Source: WJMD01 sp964596015 (lineage in GTDB: Bacteria; Joyebacterota; Joyebacteria; Joyebacterales; Joyebacteraceae). From it: a DNA stretch of 64,000 nucleotides. Location of the stretch: positions 62,001-126,000 of the forward strand of contig CAZQSB010000001.1 of assembly GCA_964596015.1 (NCBI GenBank), read 5' to 3'. This document shows positions 6,466-15,408 of this stretch, piece after piece; within the stretch, counting starts at the first letter, position 1; each line of letters begins with the position of its first letter. The notes under the pieces were generated by a model, which worked only from the letters and a program-made list of their open reading frames with translations, did no database searches and was not told the origin of the DNA. The translations under genes were made by a program, and so were the position numbers.

Positions 6466-8685
6466 TCAGGACCCGTCGCCGGTCTCCCGCAGCTCTCGCA
6501 CTCGTTCGATGCCTCTCCTGGCGTCGTCCGAGAGCGGGTTCATGCGAAGCGCGTACCTGTACGCGGCATCGGCCTCGTCGAGAGCTCCCGCGGCTTCGTG
6601 GTAGATGCCGACAGCGAGGTAGAACCTCTCGCTCGTCGCGGCCGGCAATTCGCTCTCGTCGAGCCGCGCCCTGGCCCTCGTCAGGACCTTCTCTGCCTCA
6701 TCCAGTCTTCCGAGCCCGACGAGCGCCACGGCGCGGTCGCTCAGGTGTTCGAAATCACCCGGGGAGGCATCGAGAAGGATGTCCACGTTCTCGAGAGCGT
6801 CCTCGTACCGACCGGCGGAGAGATAGATGCGCGTCAGGAAGGAACGTCGATGGGGTGTGTCGGTCGAGAGCCGGACGGCCCGCTCGACGGCCTCGATCCC
6901 CGGCTCCTGGCGCCCCGAGCGAATGAGCGCCTGACCGTAGTCGAACCAGTACGCCGACCGCTCCGGCATGAGCCGCGCGGCCGCACCGAGCTCGTCGACC
7001 GCCCGTCCCCACTCGTTCCGCTCCACGGCGGCCAGCCCCAGTTCGTGATGCGCCCGCGCCCTGTCCTTCGGGTCGACCTTCGGGATGATGCGCGACGCGT
7101 CGACCACGAGGTCGAGAGGCCGCGTCTCGGTGACAAGCTCGAAGGTCTGGTCGGCGGAGTCGATCTCGATCCACTCCTCGTACGACCAGCCGCCGAGGTC
7201 GATCGTGAGAGGAAGCGGCGTTCGGTAGGCCTCTCCGTCCTGTCGGATCGTACCGCGAACGAGATGGCGGCCGCCCTCGGTCGGCGTGGTCTCGTACTGC
7301 AGAGAGTAGGTCGGCAGGTCCCCCCTGACGACCCAGTCGTAGACGAACCAGTCGAGGCTCCGCCCGGCGACGTCCTCCACTGAGCCGATCACGCGACCGA
7401 ACGGCGCGACGCTCCCGCTCCACTCCTCCCGCACCCGTCGAAGACCGGCGCAAAGCACGTCGTGCCCGACGACATGCTGGAGGACATCGAAGAACGCCGC
7501 GCCCTTGCCTCGAGAGAGGCGCTGGTCGTCGCAGGGCTCCGTGCCCACACAACCGCTCAAGGGGAGCCATCCGCCGGATTCGATGAGCGCGCGCACGTAC
7601 TGGTAGCGACGGAGTTCGCGCCTGCGGCGCACCTCCTCTTCATCGCCGGCCGACTGAAGCCACATCAGCTCGGCGTGAGCGGCGAGACCATCGGAGACGA
7701 GCGGCGCGACGTCGATGGACCACTCCCAGAAAGACGACGCCAGCGATGCCGTCAGGAGCGCCCTGGCGTTGCCGCCGCCCTGGACGGTGGAGGGAAGCAC
7801 AACGAGGCCCGGGCCGTCGACGGGATGCGCCGGGCCGGCTCCGGGCTCGGTCACCACGATGTGCAGCCAGTCGAACGGATACGGGCCGTAGCATGACTCG
7901 AGAAAACGGAGGGCCACCTTCACGTCGCCCATGGTGAGCTCCGTCGCGCCCTCCCGGGTCGCTCGACGATGGAAGCTCACGCCGGCGCTTCCCCGGAACC
8001 CCCACTCGCTCTCGAGCGACGTGACCAAAAGCGCGGCGGCCCGAATCGGAGTCTGTGTCTCCCAGACATCGCCGACAGGATGCGCTTCGGTCGTATCGCC
8101 CGGCGGGACCATGCCGGACAGCGTTCCGGTGCAGACGCTCGCAAGTCCCGCTGGATAACGCACGACCAGGGTGAGGAGCGCGGGGTCGCGGCCCGTCGCG
8201 TTCGGATACCACGCCTGCTCGGGGGACAGCATGAAGAACGTCGCTCCGCCGCCCGGGTGACCCGCCGTGAGACCGCGGCCCCTGTATGAGACGACGACGG
8301 TGACCTCCCGTCGCCCGTCTCCAGGGACGGTCACGTCAAGCGCACCCCCGTCGGAGAAGAAGTCCAGCGGCCGGCCGGTCTCATCCTCGACCGCGACGAC
8401 CGTGAGGGCCGGGTCCAGCGCGAGTTCAAGGACGTCCCCTGTCAACGCGACGGTGAGGCGGTCGACGGCCGTCAGCGACCGGGCGTTCGGATCCACGGTG
8501 GCATCGATCTCGTGACGGATGATGTCCTGCCGCTCGAGCAGGATCGCGCTCTCGCGCGCTCGGCCACGGTCCGCCTCGTAGATCTCCTCAGCAGCCTCCC
8601 TCATGTGCCCGAGAGCCGGGGCGACAGGCTGCGCAGCGGCCGAGGCCGCGGCGACGAGGAGTATCAGGATGGCTGCGCACTGCAT
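6466..8685 (-). CDS. Secreted M1-aminopeptidase-like protein lacking zinc site, with TPRs
   Basis: 739 residues from ATG 8685, chosen because AGGAGG lies 7 nt upstream and the frame then opens with a signal peptide (MQCAAILILLVAAASAAAQ). Residues about 45-480 follow the M1 metallopeptidase layout: an N-terminal beta saddle (DRLTVALTGDVLELALDP), the 'YGPYPFDWLHIVV' strand and a catalytic-domain region. The expected HExxH zinc motif is ASLAS at 313-317, the downstream zinc-ligand motif NEG is SDG at 331-333, and GAMEN is absent. A beta domain (about 430-525) follows, then TPR-like helices to the end. It is therefore probably not a peptidase but a periplasmic or surface binding protein. It stands alone, divergent from iscU. 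Confidence 0.82.
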   Translation of the reverse strand: MQCAAILILLVAAASAAAQPVAPALGHMREAAEEIYEADRGRARESAILLERQDIIRHEIDATVDPNARSLTAVDRLTVALTGDVLELALDPALTVVAVEDETGRPLDFFSDGGALDVTVPGDGRREVTVVVSYRGRGLTAGHPGGGATFFMLSPEQAWYPNATGRDPALLTLVVRYPAGLASVCTGTLSGMVPPGDTTEAHPVGDVWETQTPIRAAALLVTSLESEWGFRGSAGVSFHRRATREGATELTMGDVKVALRFLESCYGPYPFDWLHIVVTEPGAGPAHPVDGPGLVVLPSTVQGGGNARALLTASLASSFWEWSIDVAPLVSDGLAAHAELMWLQSAGDEEEVRRRRELRRYQYVRALIESGGWLPLSGCVGTEPCDDQRLSRGKGAAFFDVLQHVVGHDVLCAGLRRVREEWSGSVAPFGRVIGSVEDVAGRSLDWFVYDWVVRGDLPTYSLQYETTPTEGGRHLVRGTIRQDGEAYRTPLPLTIDLGGWSYEEWIEIDSADQTFELVTETRPLDLVVDASRIIPKVDPKDRARAHHELGLAAVERNEWGRAVDELGAAARLMPERSAYWFDYGQALIRSGRQEPGIEAVERAVRLSTDTPHRRSFLTRIYLSAGRYEDALENVDILLDASPGDFEHLSDRAVALVGLGRLDEAEKVLTRARARLDESELPAATSERFYLAVGIYHEAAGALDEADAAYRYALRMNPLSDDARRGIERVRELRETGDGS

Positions 8686-8827
8686 GTGTCCTCCTGTCAG
8701 CGGGTCTCTCGCCAGCCGAATGGTACCACCGACCTCTCGCTTCGGCAAGAAGGGCGCCGGCTGGGGCGGTGTCCATAGTGTTGTGTGACTTCACTCGGGC
8801 ACATCGTCCATTGTCCCAGCCCTTCGC

Positions 8828-8857
8828 TTGACGCGCGCTCGCCGGCCGGTCTACCAT
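8828..8857 (+). promoter_or_regulatory. Predicted promoter of iscU
   Basis: TTGACG (8828-8833), 18-nt spacer, TACCAT (8852-8857). The expected start near 8865 leaves a leader of under 30 nt before the AAGGAG ribosome site and ATG 8893. Confidence 0.5.
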
Positions 8858-8892
8858 GGAGGGGTTGAAGACCCCGGAAGGAGCTTGATCAC

Positions 8893-9282
8893 ATGAGTCC
8901 CGTCTACAGTGAGAAGGTCCTCGAGCATTTCAGGAACCCCCGCAACGTCGGCGAGTTCGAGAAGCCCGACGGCGTCGGGGTCGAGGGGAATCCCGTCTGC
9001 GGCGATCTGATGGAGATACAGATCATCGTCGAGGACGGCCGCATCAAGGACGCGCGGTTCAAGACGTTCGGCTGCGGTTCCGCGATCGCGACCAGCAGCA
9101 TGGTCACCGAGATGGCCAAAGGGAAGACGCTCGAGGAAGCGCTTGAGATCACGAGGGAGAGCGTCGCGGGCGAGCTCGACGGCCTCCCCCCGCAGAAGAT
9201 GCACTGCTCCAATCTGGCGGCCGACGCGCTCCACAAGGCCATCAGAGACTACATGGAGAAGCACGGGGAGAGCGACTCGTAA
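8893..9282 (+). CDS. iscU: Iron-sulfur cluster scaffold IscU/NifU N-terminal type
   Basis: 129-residue scaffold on which Fe-S clusters are built before transfer to apoproteins. The three ligand cysteines are in their standard contexts: NPVCGDLMEIQ, TFGCGSAIATSS and KMHCSNLAADAL. The first keeps the conserved CGD aspartate. The N-terminus 'YSEKVLEHFRNPRNVGE' is typical. No cysteine desulfurase, HscA/B or regulator lies next to it, so it is a single-gene unit here with its own promoter and a strong GGAAGGAG ribosome site. The window encodes many Fe-S proteins (HdrABC, FrdB-like, TrpRS) that would need it. The NifU-like name is equally acceptable. Confidence 0.93.
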   Translation: MSPVYSEKVLEHFRNPRNVGEFEKPDGVGVEGNPVCGDLMEIQIIVEDGRIKDARFKTFGCGSAIATSSMVTEMAKGKTLEEALEITRESVAGELDGLPPQKMHCSNLAADALHKAIRDYMEKHGESDS

Positions 9283-9402
9283 TCAGGGAGGCCCGGCCCC
9301 ATCGCCGAACGGCTCGGACCGGGTCGTCGCGGAGTCCGGGAACGGGGAAGACGCGACAGGCGCCGCGGCCCGCCCGCCCCGCGCCCGTGCATGCCTCACG
9401 CC

Positions 9403-11631
9403 TCAGCGCACGCCGAGTTCGCGGTAGACCGCGGCGTAGCGGTAGACCCTTCGCACATAGTCCGCCGTCTCAGGATAACCGATGTCCTCGACGAAGACAT
9501 CGCTGTCACCCGAACCGCTGTAGTTCCACCACCGCTTCACACTCTCCGGACCTCCGTTGTACGCGGCGAGCGCCCGGAGCACGTCGCCCTCGTAGTCCTC
9601 GATGAGCCCGCTCAGGTAGTACGTCCCGAACATCACGTTGACGGCCGGATCGAGGAGACGTTCGGTGGAGTAACCGCGATAGCCGAGCTTCCGGGCGAGC
9701 CAGCGTCCCGTTGACGGCATGATCTGAGACAGGCCACGCGCCCCCACCCAGGAGACGGCCTCCGGCTCGAAGAGGCTCTCCTGTCTCATGAGGGAATAGA
9801 AGACGTCCGGTGGAACGCCCCATCGCCGGCACTCTCCCTCAACGATCCCCCTGAAGTGCGTCGGGCAGATCCGGCGCCTGAGATAGAACGGAGCGTCGCC
9901 TATCTCCCGCTCGGGCGACATAGCCAGGATCCGCTCGGCCAATCGTATGGCTCGCTTGCGGAGTCCGATGCGCTCGTAGTGCGCGATGAGTACGTCCAGC
10001 ATGCGCGGGTCGCGGCCGAGCGACTCCTCCAGTCGGTCGAACTCGCTCTCCGCGAGGTCGCGCATGTGGAGTGAGAAGAGAAGGTCGGCCCTCGCGAAGA
10101 CCGGATCGGAGAGAAGCTCCCGCCGCAGGAGCACGCGACCGTTCGGAAAGTAGACCTCGTCGTACCATCTCCCGAGCCAGGTCGCGAACTCCATCGCCTC
10201 GGCGCCGATCGCGCGTCCGTCCCTCAGCGCACCCGCGGGCGCGGCACCGAGCATCTCGCGGGCGCGGTGGGAGTAGTAGGAGTCCTTCGACTCTCTCGCC
10301 GCGAGCCTGAAGAGCTCCTCGGCTTCGCGGTCTCGTCCCAGCGCATCCAGGGCCTTTCCGGACCAGAAGAGCGCTCTCGCGGCGTCGGCGCCCTCCCCCG
10401 CGGTGTGCAGGTCCGCGAACGACGACTGGGCGCCGTGGAGGTCGCCGCTCTTGTAGAGGCACAGGCCCGCCCGGAAGCGGGCGTCGGGCGCAAGAGCCGA
10501 CCCCGGGTAGAGTTCGGACAGCGAGCGGAACGCCACGACGGCTTCGCCCCAGCGCTTCTCCTCTTCGAGGAAGCGCGCCTTCTCCCAGAGCGCTCCGGGG
10601 GCCTCGGGGCTTCCGGGATGAAGCGCGACGTACCGGTCGTAGGTCGCGAGCGACTCATCGTCGCGGCCCGACGCGCGGCGGCAGTACGCCAGCTTGAGCC
10701 ACGCCAGGTCGTAGTACTCGGAGCCACCTCCAAGATCTATGACCTCCTCGTACTTCGCGGCGGCGGCGCGGTAGTTTCCCAGCCTCTGGTACGACCGGCC
10801 GAGGAAGTAGGTCGCCTCGCGGACGAACTCGCAGTGATTGTCGTGTCGGAGGTACCAGGCGAAGAACTCCTGCGCCTCCCGGTACCTGCGCCTGTTGTAG
10901 AGCACCAGGCCCTGACTGTATCGGTCGGTGAACGCCCGAGAGAGCTTCCGGGCGTCGACCATGGCCTCGTAGGCGCGCGGAGACCTCGGGTACTCCTCGA
11001 CGACCCTCGCGTACGCCGCGACGGCGCCTTCGGCGTCGCCTCGCCGCTCGAGGGCGTCGGCCAGCTTGAGTCCCGCGGCGGCCCTTTCGTGATAGCCGTG
11101 CGACTCGGCCGCGAGCATCCGATACCACTGGATGGCGAGATCGTGCTTCCCGTCCTCAAGATACGACGCCGCTATCTCCTCGACCGCCTCAAGATCGAAG
11201 ACTCCCTTTTCCTCGTCGTCGGTCACCCTGCGAAGGAGGCCGACGGCGAGCCCTGTCTCGCCGAGCTTCCGGTGGCACGCGGCCATTCTGACGAGAATGA
11301 GGTCCTCGATCTCGGGCAGGTGAGGAATGGCCTCTCTGTAGGCCAGAAGCGCCTCGTCGAACCGCTCGTCACGTTCGAGCGAGCGTGCTGTCATGAACCG
11401 CGCCCTCTGGCTCAACCTGCGGAAGTAGAGACCGGGCGGGTCGTCGGCCGGTCCGACGCGGTCCGCTGCGCGGTCGTAGAGGCCAGCCGCTTCCGCGTAC
11501 GAACCGGTCTCGTAGGCCCGCTCCGCCGTCTCGTAGAGCGAGTCGGCCGCGGCGCGCCAGGTCGCCCCCGCCTGAAGAGGCAGGAGCGCGAGGAACGCCA
11601 CGGCGGCCAGTGGCAGCGTCAGGCGCGTCAT
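9403..11631 (-). CDS. Soluble lytic murein transglycosylase with TPR array
   Basis: 742 residues from ATG 11631 with a signal peptide (LTLPLAAVAFLALLPLQAGA); an alternative ATG at 11676 would add 15 residues. Residues about 25-560 are helical TPR-like repeats, as in the Slt70 superhelical ring. The C-terminal 150 residues form the SLT lysozyme-like domain: catalytic Glu in FYSLMRQESLFEPEAVS, then GARGLSQIMPSTG, AAYNGGPESVKRW and the closing YPETADYVRRV. It cleaves peptidoglycan to 1,6-anhydro-muropeptides in the periplasm. ptsI lies upstream (stop at 11697), separated by 65 nt, so the two may share a transcript. Confidence 0.92.
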   Translation of the reverse strand: MTRLTLPLAAVAFLALLPLQAGATWRAAADSLYETAERAYETGSYAEAAGLYDRAADRVGPADDPPGLYFRRLSQRARFMTARSLERDERFDEALLAYREAIPHLPEIEDLILVRMAACHRKLGETGLAVGLLRRVTDDEEKGVFDLEAVEEIAASYLEDGKHDLAIQWYRMLAAESHGYHERAAAGLKLADALERRGDAEGAVAAYARVVEEYPRSPRAYEAMVDARKLSRAFTDRYSQGLVLYNRRRYREAQEFFAWYLRHDNHCEFVREATYFLGRSYQRLGNYRAAAAKYEEVIDLGGGSEYYDLAWLKLAYCRRASGRDDESLATYDRYVALHPGSPEAPGALWEKARFLEEEKRWGEAVVAFRSLSELYPGSALAPDARFRAGLCLYKSGDLHGAQSSFADLHTAGEGADAARALFWSGKALDALGRDREAEELFRLAARESKDSYYSHRAREMLGAAPAGALRDGRAIGAEAMEFATWLGRWYDEVYFPNGRVLLRRELLSDPVFARADLLFSLHMRDLAESEFDRLEESLGRDPRMLDVLIAHYERIGLRKRAIRLAERILAMSPEREIGDAPFYLRRRICPTHFRGIVEGECRRWGVPPDVFYSLMRQESLFEPEAVSWVGARGLSQIMPSTGRWLARKLGYRGYSTERLLDPAVNVMFGTYYLSGLIEDYEGDVLRALAAYNGGPESVKRWWNYSGSGDSDVFVEDIGYPETADYVRRVYRYAAVYRELGVR

Positions 11632-11696
11632 GGCGCGTCGCTTTCCGTGTGTGAGGTGTCGCCCGAAAAAGTCCATGTCGTCAGGTGCTCTTCCGG

Positions 11697-13493
11697 TCAG
11701 GAGCCCGGATGGGCGCGTCCCGCGCCGGAGCTCCTTGCGGCGCGGGCGTCGCCGGATTCCGGGGCGCCGAGGTTGATGAGCTGTTCGACGTCGGCCGCGG
11801 TCGACGCGTTCAGCGCTTTCTCCGCGAGAAGCCGCGCCGTGGCGATGTCGGTCTCCCTGATGGCCTTCTTCGTGAAGAGCATGCGGATCGAGGCGACGCT
11901 GAACTCGCGAACGCCGAGACCGATGAGGAGCGGTACGTACTCCGGGATGCCGCCCATCTCGCCGCAAAGCGATATTGGCTTCCCGGCCTTCTCAGCTCCC
12001 TCGACGGCGCTCCGGATGAGCCCCAGGACCGCCGGATCGTGCGGTCGGTACAGGTGGTCGACGAACGCGTTCCCGCGATCAACTGCGAGCGTATACTGGA
12101 CCAGGTCGTTAGTCCCGATGCTCAGGAAGTCGCACTCGCGCGCCAGACGGTCCGCGACCATCGCGGCCGACGGGATCTCGATCATGACGCCCGCCTGGAC
12201 GTCCTCCGCGTGCTCGACACCGTCCGTCCGGAGTCCGTCCCTCGCCTCCTCAAGCTTGCCCTTCGCCGCCCGGAGCTCGCCGACGGTCGAGATCATGGGC
12301 CACAGAATCCTGACGTCGCCGTGGACCCCCGCCCTGAGGATGGCCCTCATCTGCGTCACGAAGAGGTCGGGCCGGTCGAGCAGCAGCCGGATCGACCTGT
12401 AGCCCAGATACGGGTTGTGCTCACGGTAGGGGTTCTCGGGACCCACGAACTTGTCGCCCCCGATATCGAGCGTCCGGATGACGACCGGACGGCCCTCCAT
12501 CGTCTCGACCACGTCCCGGTAGACATTGTACTGCTCGTCCTCCGAGAGGAACATGCTGGCCGCGATGAAGAGCATCTCGGTCCTGAACAGACCGACGCCG
12601 TCGGCGCCAAGACGCTTCGCCTCGCGGGCGTCCTCGATCGAAGCGATGTTGCACAAGAGACCGATCCGCTCACCGTCGGCGGTCTCAGGGTCCAGTTCGA
12701 TGTAAGGCGAGAGGTCGGCCCAGTCCTTCGCCTCCTGCTCCTGGAGGGTGCGATAGCGCTTGAGCTCGGCGTCGGTGGGGTTCACGACGATCATCCCGTC
12801 GTCGCCGTCGACGACGAGCGTGTCGCCGGTCTCGATACGGTCAAGCCCCTGCTTGATGCCGACGATGGCCGGCACGCCCAGCGACCGGGCCAGGATGGCC
12901 GCGTGGGTCTCCTTGCCGCCGAGCTCGGTGACGAACCCGAGGATCCGGCCGCGGTCCATCGAGACCGTGTCCGAGGCCCGGAGTTCCCGGGAGACCACGA
13001 TCATGGGATGAACGAGAGGACAGTGGGCCCACACGCCCAGCATCCGCTCGATGACCCGCTTCCCGATGTCGGTGATGTCGTAGGCGCGGTCCCGCAGGTA
13101 GGCGTCCGTAGAGGAAGCGAGAACGCCGCTCACGCGCTTCATCTCGTCGGCGACCGCCGCCTCGGCGTTCGTATGCTCCTCGCGGATCCGACGCTCGATC
13201 TCCCGGGTGACCATCCGGTCCTCGAGGATCATCGAGTGCACGAGGAAGACGTCCGCCTTGTCCTGACCGAGCTCCTTCGAGATGCGCTCCGCATCCTTCG
13301 TGAGCTCCTCTTTGACGAGAACGACGGCGCGGCGGAAGCGCTCGATCTCCGCCTCCACCTGATCCTCCTGGATCTCGATGCGCTCGACCTCGTCGAGGAT
13401 GTCCCCGTAGACGAAAGCGGGCCCCACGACGATGCCGGGGGAAGCGGGTATCCCGTGGAGGATCATGCTCCTGCCGTCTCCTGGCTCGCTCAC
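11697..13493 (-). CDS. ptsI: PTS phosphoenolpyruvate-protein phosphotransferase (enzyme I)
   Basis: 598 residues. Enzyme I takes phosphate from PEP onto a His and passes it to HPr. The N-terminal domain has GIPASPGIVVGPAFV; the phospho-His region reads GGKETHAAILARSLGVPAIVG, with Glu-Thr where most EI proteins have Thr-Ser before the His. The PEP-binding barrel is complete: GVGLFRTEMLF, RTLDIGGDKF, NPYLGYRSIR, ILWPMISTVGE, GVMIEIPSAA, FLSIGTNDLVQY and the catalytic Cys region ISLCGEMGG. GTG 13493 is used with AAGGAG upstream; ATG 13466 is an alternative. No HPr or EII gene is nearby, so it may serve a regulatory PTS. Confidence 0.92.
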   Translation of the reverse strand: MSEPGDGRSMILHGIPASPGIVVGPAFVYGDILDEVERIEIQEDQVEAEIERFRRAVVLVKEELTKDAERISKELGQDKADVFLVHSMILEDRMVTREIERRIREEHTNAEAAVADEMKRVSGVLASSTDAYLRDRAYDITDIGKRVIERMLGVWAHCPLVHPMIVVSRELRASDTVSMDRGRILGFVTELGGKETHAAILARSLGVPAIVGIKQGLDRIETGDTLVVDGDDGMIVVNPTDAELKRYRTLQEQEAKDWADLSPYIELDPETADGERIGLLCNIASIEDAREAKRLGADGVGLFRTEMLFIAASMFLSEDEQYNVYRDVVETMEGRPVVIRTLDIGGDKFVGPENPYREHNPYLGYRSIRLLLDRPDLFVTQMRAILRAGVHGDVRILWPMISTVGELRAAKGKLEEARDGLRTDGVEHAEDVQAGVMIEIPSAAMVADRLARECDFLSIGTNDLVQYTLAVDRGNAFVDHLYRPHDPAVLGLIRSAVEGAEKAGKPISLCGEMGGIPEYVPLLIGLGVREFSVASIRMLFTKKAIRETDIATARLLAEKALNASTAADVEQLINLGAPESGDARAARSSGAGRAHPGS

Positions 13494-13551
13494 GGCTTCC
13501 CTCTCTCCTTCGGGAGCCCGGGGATCGTTGCTCGAAACGCTTCCCGAGAGC

Positions 13552-14925
13552 TCAACCGACCTGTTTCGCGGCCTGAGAGGCCGCGATGAGCACCGGGTCC
13601 CACACCGGCGAGAACGGCGGCGCGTAGCTCATGTCGACGACGGCCAGCTCCTGGACGCTCATCCCCGCGAAGATGGCGGTCGCGACCGAGTCGACCCGCT
13701 TCGCGGCGCCCTCCGCCCCGACGAGCTGCCCTCCCAGGATCCTCCCAGTCGGCCTGTCGAACACCAGTCTGACGTGAAGCGGTTTCGCGCCGGGATAGGC
13801 GTGCGAGCGAGACGAGGACACGATCTTCACCGCGCCGCAGTCGAATCCGAGCTCCGCCGCCTTCTCCTCGGAGAACCCGGTGCTCGCCACCTCCAGATCG
13901 AAGACCTTCGAGACGTTCGTGCCGGCGATGCCTCCGAAGAGCTCTTCTCCGCCGGCGGCGTTCGTGCCGGCGACACGTCCCTGTTTGTTGGCGGTCTGCC
14001 CGAGGGGCACCCACGACGGTTCCCCGGACACGACGTGATAGTGCTCCGCGCAGTCTCCCGCGGCGAAGATGCGCTCGTCGCTGGTCCGCTGACGGCGGTC
14101 TACCTTGATGGCGCCGTACGCGCCGAGTTCGAGGCCGGCCGTCTTCGCCAGGTCGACGTTCGGCCGGACTCCCGTTCCCGCGATGACGATATCGGCTTCG
14201 ATGCGACGTCCGCCAACGACGGCGTGGGTCACGCTCTCGTCGTCGCCTTCGAAGCCCTCCGCGCCGACACCCGTGTACACACGGACGCCGTTCTTCTCAA
14301 GCTCACCGCGCACGACCTCCGCCATGTCCTCATCATAGGTCGAGAGGATGCGCGGCGCCAATTCGACGATTCCGACCTCGAGGCCGAGGTTCGAGAGCGC
14401 GTCCGCCATCTCGAGACCGATGTAGCCGGCCCCGACCACGATGGCGCGTTTCACGTTCTCGCGCTTCAGGTGGAGCTTGATCTCATCGGCGTCGGGAATG
14501 CTCCTGAGGGTGAAGACGCCGGCAAGTTCCGTGCCTGGGACGGAAGGCTTGACGGCGACGGCGCCGGTCCCTATCACCAGCGCGTCGTATGAGATCTCGC
14601 GCGTCGTCTCGTCCTCGAGCGTCGCGTAGACGACGCGGCGGCCTGCAGCGTCGATCGCGACGGCCGGCGACCCGAGTCGGACATCGATGCCGCGCTCGTC
14701 GCGGAACTCACTCGCATCGACGGCGATGAGGTCCTCCCGATGCTCGACGATCCCCTCGATGTAGTATGGAAGCGAACACGCGCTGTACGACACGTCGTAG
14801 CCCCGCTCGAGCACGACGATGTCGAGGTCTGGTCTTCTGCGTCTCGCGCGGCTCGCGGCGCTCATCCCGGCCGCGTCGCCGCCGATCACGACCAGTCGTC
14901 CGTTTTCCGGGATCAACTCGGGCAT
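13552..14925 (-). CDS. CoA-disulfide-reductase-like FAD/NAD(P)-dependent oxidoreductase
   Basis: 457-residue flavoprotein of the pyridine nucleotide-disulfide family. FAD-binding fold at the N-terminus (LVVIGGDAAGMSAASRARR), then the single redox Cys in 'SYSACSLPYYIEG', the pattern of CoA-disulfide reductase and related NADH oxidase/persulfide reductases rather than a CxxxxC pair. NAD(P) fold at about 158-190 (AIVVGAGYIGLEMADAL), second FAD motif IFAAGDCAEHYH, and the dimerisation domain ending in 'DMSYAPPFSPVWDPVLIAAS'. It probably maintains CoA/thiol redox state or reduces polysulfide/NADH-O2; the substrate cannot be decided. ATG 14925 has GGAGG 5 nt upstream. It lies 58 nt before ptsI. Confidence 0.88.
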   Translation of the reverse strand: MPELIPENGRLVVIGGDAAGMSAASRARRRRPDLDIVVLERGYDVSYSACSLPYYIEGIVEHREDLIAVDASEFRDERGIDVRLGSPAVAIDAAGRRVVYATLEDETTREISYDALVIGTGAVAVKPSVPGTELAGVFTLRSIPDADEIKLHLKRENVKRAIVVGAGYIGLEMADALSNLGLEVGIVELAPRILSTYDEDMAEVVRGELEKNGVRVYTGVGAEGFEGDDESVTHAVVGGRRIEADIVIAGTGVRPNVDLAKTAGLELGAYGAIKVDRRQRTSDERIFAAGDCAEHYHVVSGEPSWVPLGQTANKQGRVAGTNAAGGEELFGGIAGTNVSKVFDLEVASTGFSEEKAAELGFDCGAVKIVSSSRSHAYPGAKPLHVRLVFDRPTGRILGGQLVGAEGAAKRVDSVATAIFAGMSVQELAVVDMSYAPPFSPVWDPVLIAASQAAKQVG

Positions 14926-14976
14926 CAGGACCTCCGCCTGCGGAAGACTCGGGGTGTCGGGACGAGTGTCATGTCA

Positions 14977-15006
14977 TGGGTAGCACACAGCGACTCCGGC
15001 GAACAA
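14977..15006 (-). promoter_or_regulatory. Predicted promoter of the flavoprotein gene
   Basis: On the minus strand TTGTTC (15006-15001), 18-nt spacer, TACCCA (14982-14977). It is weak at the -10 but matches the pattern elsewhere in the window and sits just downstream of the hairpin at 15021-15046. Confidence 0.35.
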
Positions 15007-15015
15007 GGCTGTAAC

Positions 15016-15262
15016 GGAAAGGGGGGACGGCGCGAGCCATCCCCCCCGAACTTCCCTCTGTCGCTCCGCCCGAAGCGCCACATCATCCCATCACTACTTC
15101 CTCCCCAGAAGGAAGCCTGCGAAAAACCACCGTGAACCGGGTATCGAGAAGGGCGACGGCGAAGCTCGCGAAATCGCGCGGTGTCACGCCGGAGCCGGCG
15201 ACACGCCGCCCGGCCCAGGTTCTTCGAGAGAGCTCCGGGCCCCCCGACCGCCGGAGCGACCA
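15016..15262 (-). ncRNA. Candidate small structured RNA
   Basis: A minus-strand transcript from the promoter at 15269-15297 would begin near 15262 and meet a terminator-like hairpin at 15046-15021 (GGGGGGA...TCCCCCC with inner GGC/GCC and a GCGA loop) followed by TTTCC. The predicted 5' end (CGGAGCGAC complement at 15252-15260) can pair perfectly over 9 bp with 15060-15068, closing a loop of about 200 nt, and an inner GTGTC...GACAC hairpin lies at 15181-15204. The layout (terminal stem, about 200 nt) recalls 6S RNA, but I cannot see conserved 6S sequence. It could also be the leader of the flavoprotein gene. Confidence 0.3.
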
Positions 15263-15268
15263 GGAGCG

Positions 15269-15297
15269 ACTGTAGCAGTCAGACCATTAGAAGTCAA
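15269..15297 (-). promoter_or_regulatory. Predicted promoter of small RNA or leader
   Basis: On the minus strand TTGACT (15297-15292), 17-nt spacer, TACAGT (15274-15269), within the only clearly AT-rich stretch between hsp20 and the flavoprotein gene. Confidence 0.5.
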
Positions 15298-15351
15298 ATA
15301 AAATCTATTCATACTATGAGCTTAGGAACAAACCTGCCCGGACAAAGCGAT

Positions 15352-15377
15352 GGGGACGGCTGCGATGCGCCGTCCCC
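15352..15377 (-). terminator. Hairpin after hsp20
   Basis: Inverted repeat GGGGACGGC / GCCGTCCCC with an 8-nt loop, 31 nt past the hsp20 stop. There is no long U-run, but a 9-bp GC stem here fits transcript termination. Confidence 0.5.
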
Positions 15378-15408
15378 TGTTCGTTGTCACGAGCCTGCTG
15401 TTGTCCTG

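Larger units (their letters stand above)
14926..15408 (-). other. 483-nt intergenic region with promoters and structured RNA candidate
   Basis: No gene recognised. It contains an AT-rich patch (about 15286-15335) that is unusual for this genome, two promoter-like elements on the minus strand, a GNRA-loop hairpin (15021-15046) and the hsp20 terminator (15352-15377). A 37-codon minus frame inside it (starting near 15095) has a distant GGAGG and is not supported as a gene. Confidence 0.5.

Noticed and set aside
15090..15135. SRP RNA-like GAAGGAAGC stretch
   Set aside because: Only a few bases agree with helix 8 of SRP RNA and the flanking GTCAGG and GCAGCC partners are missing.
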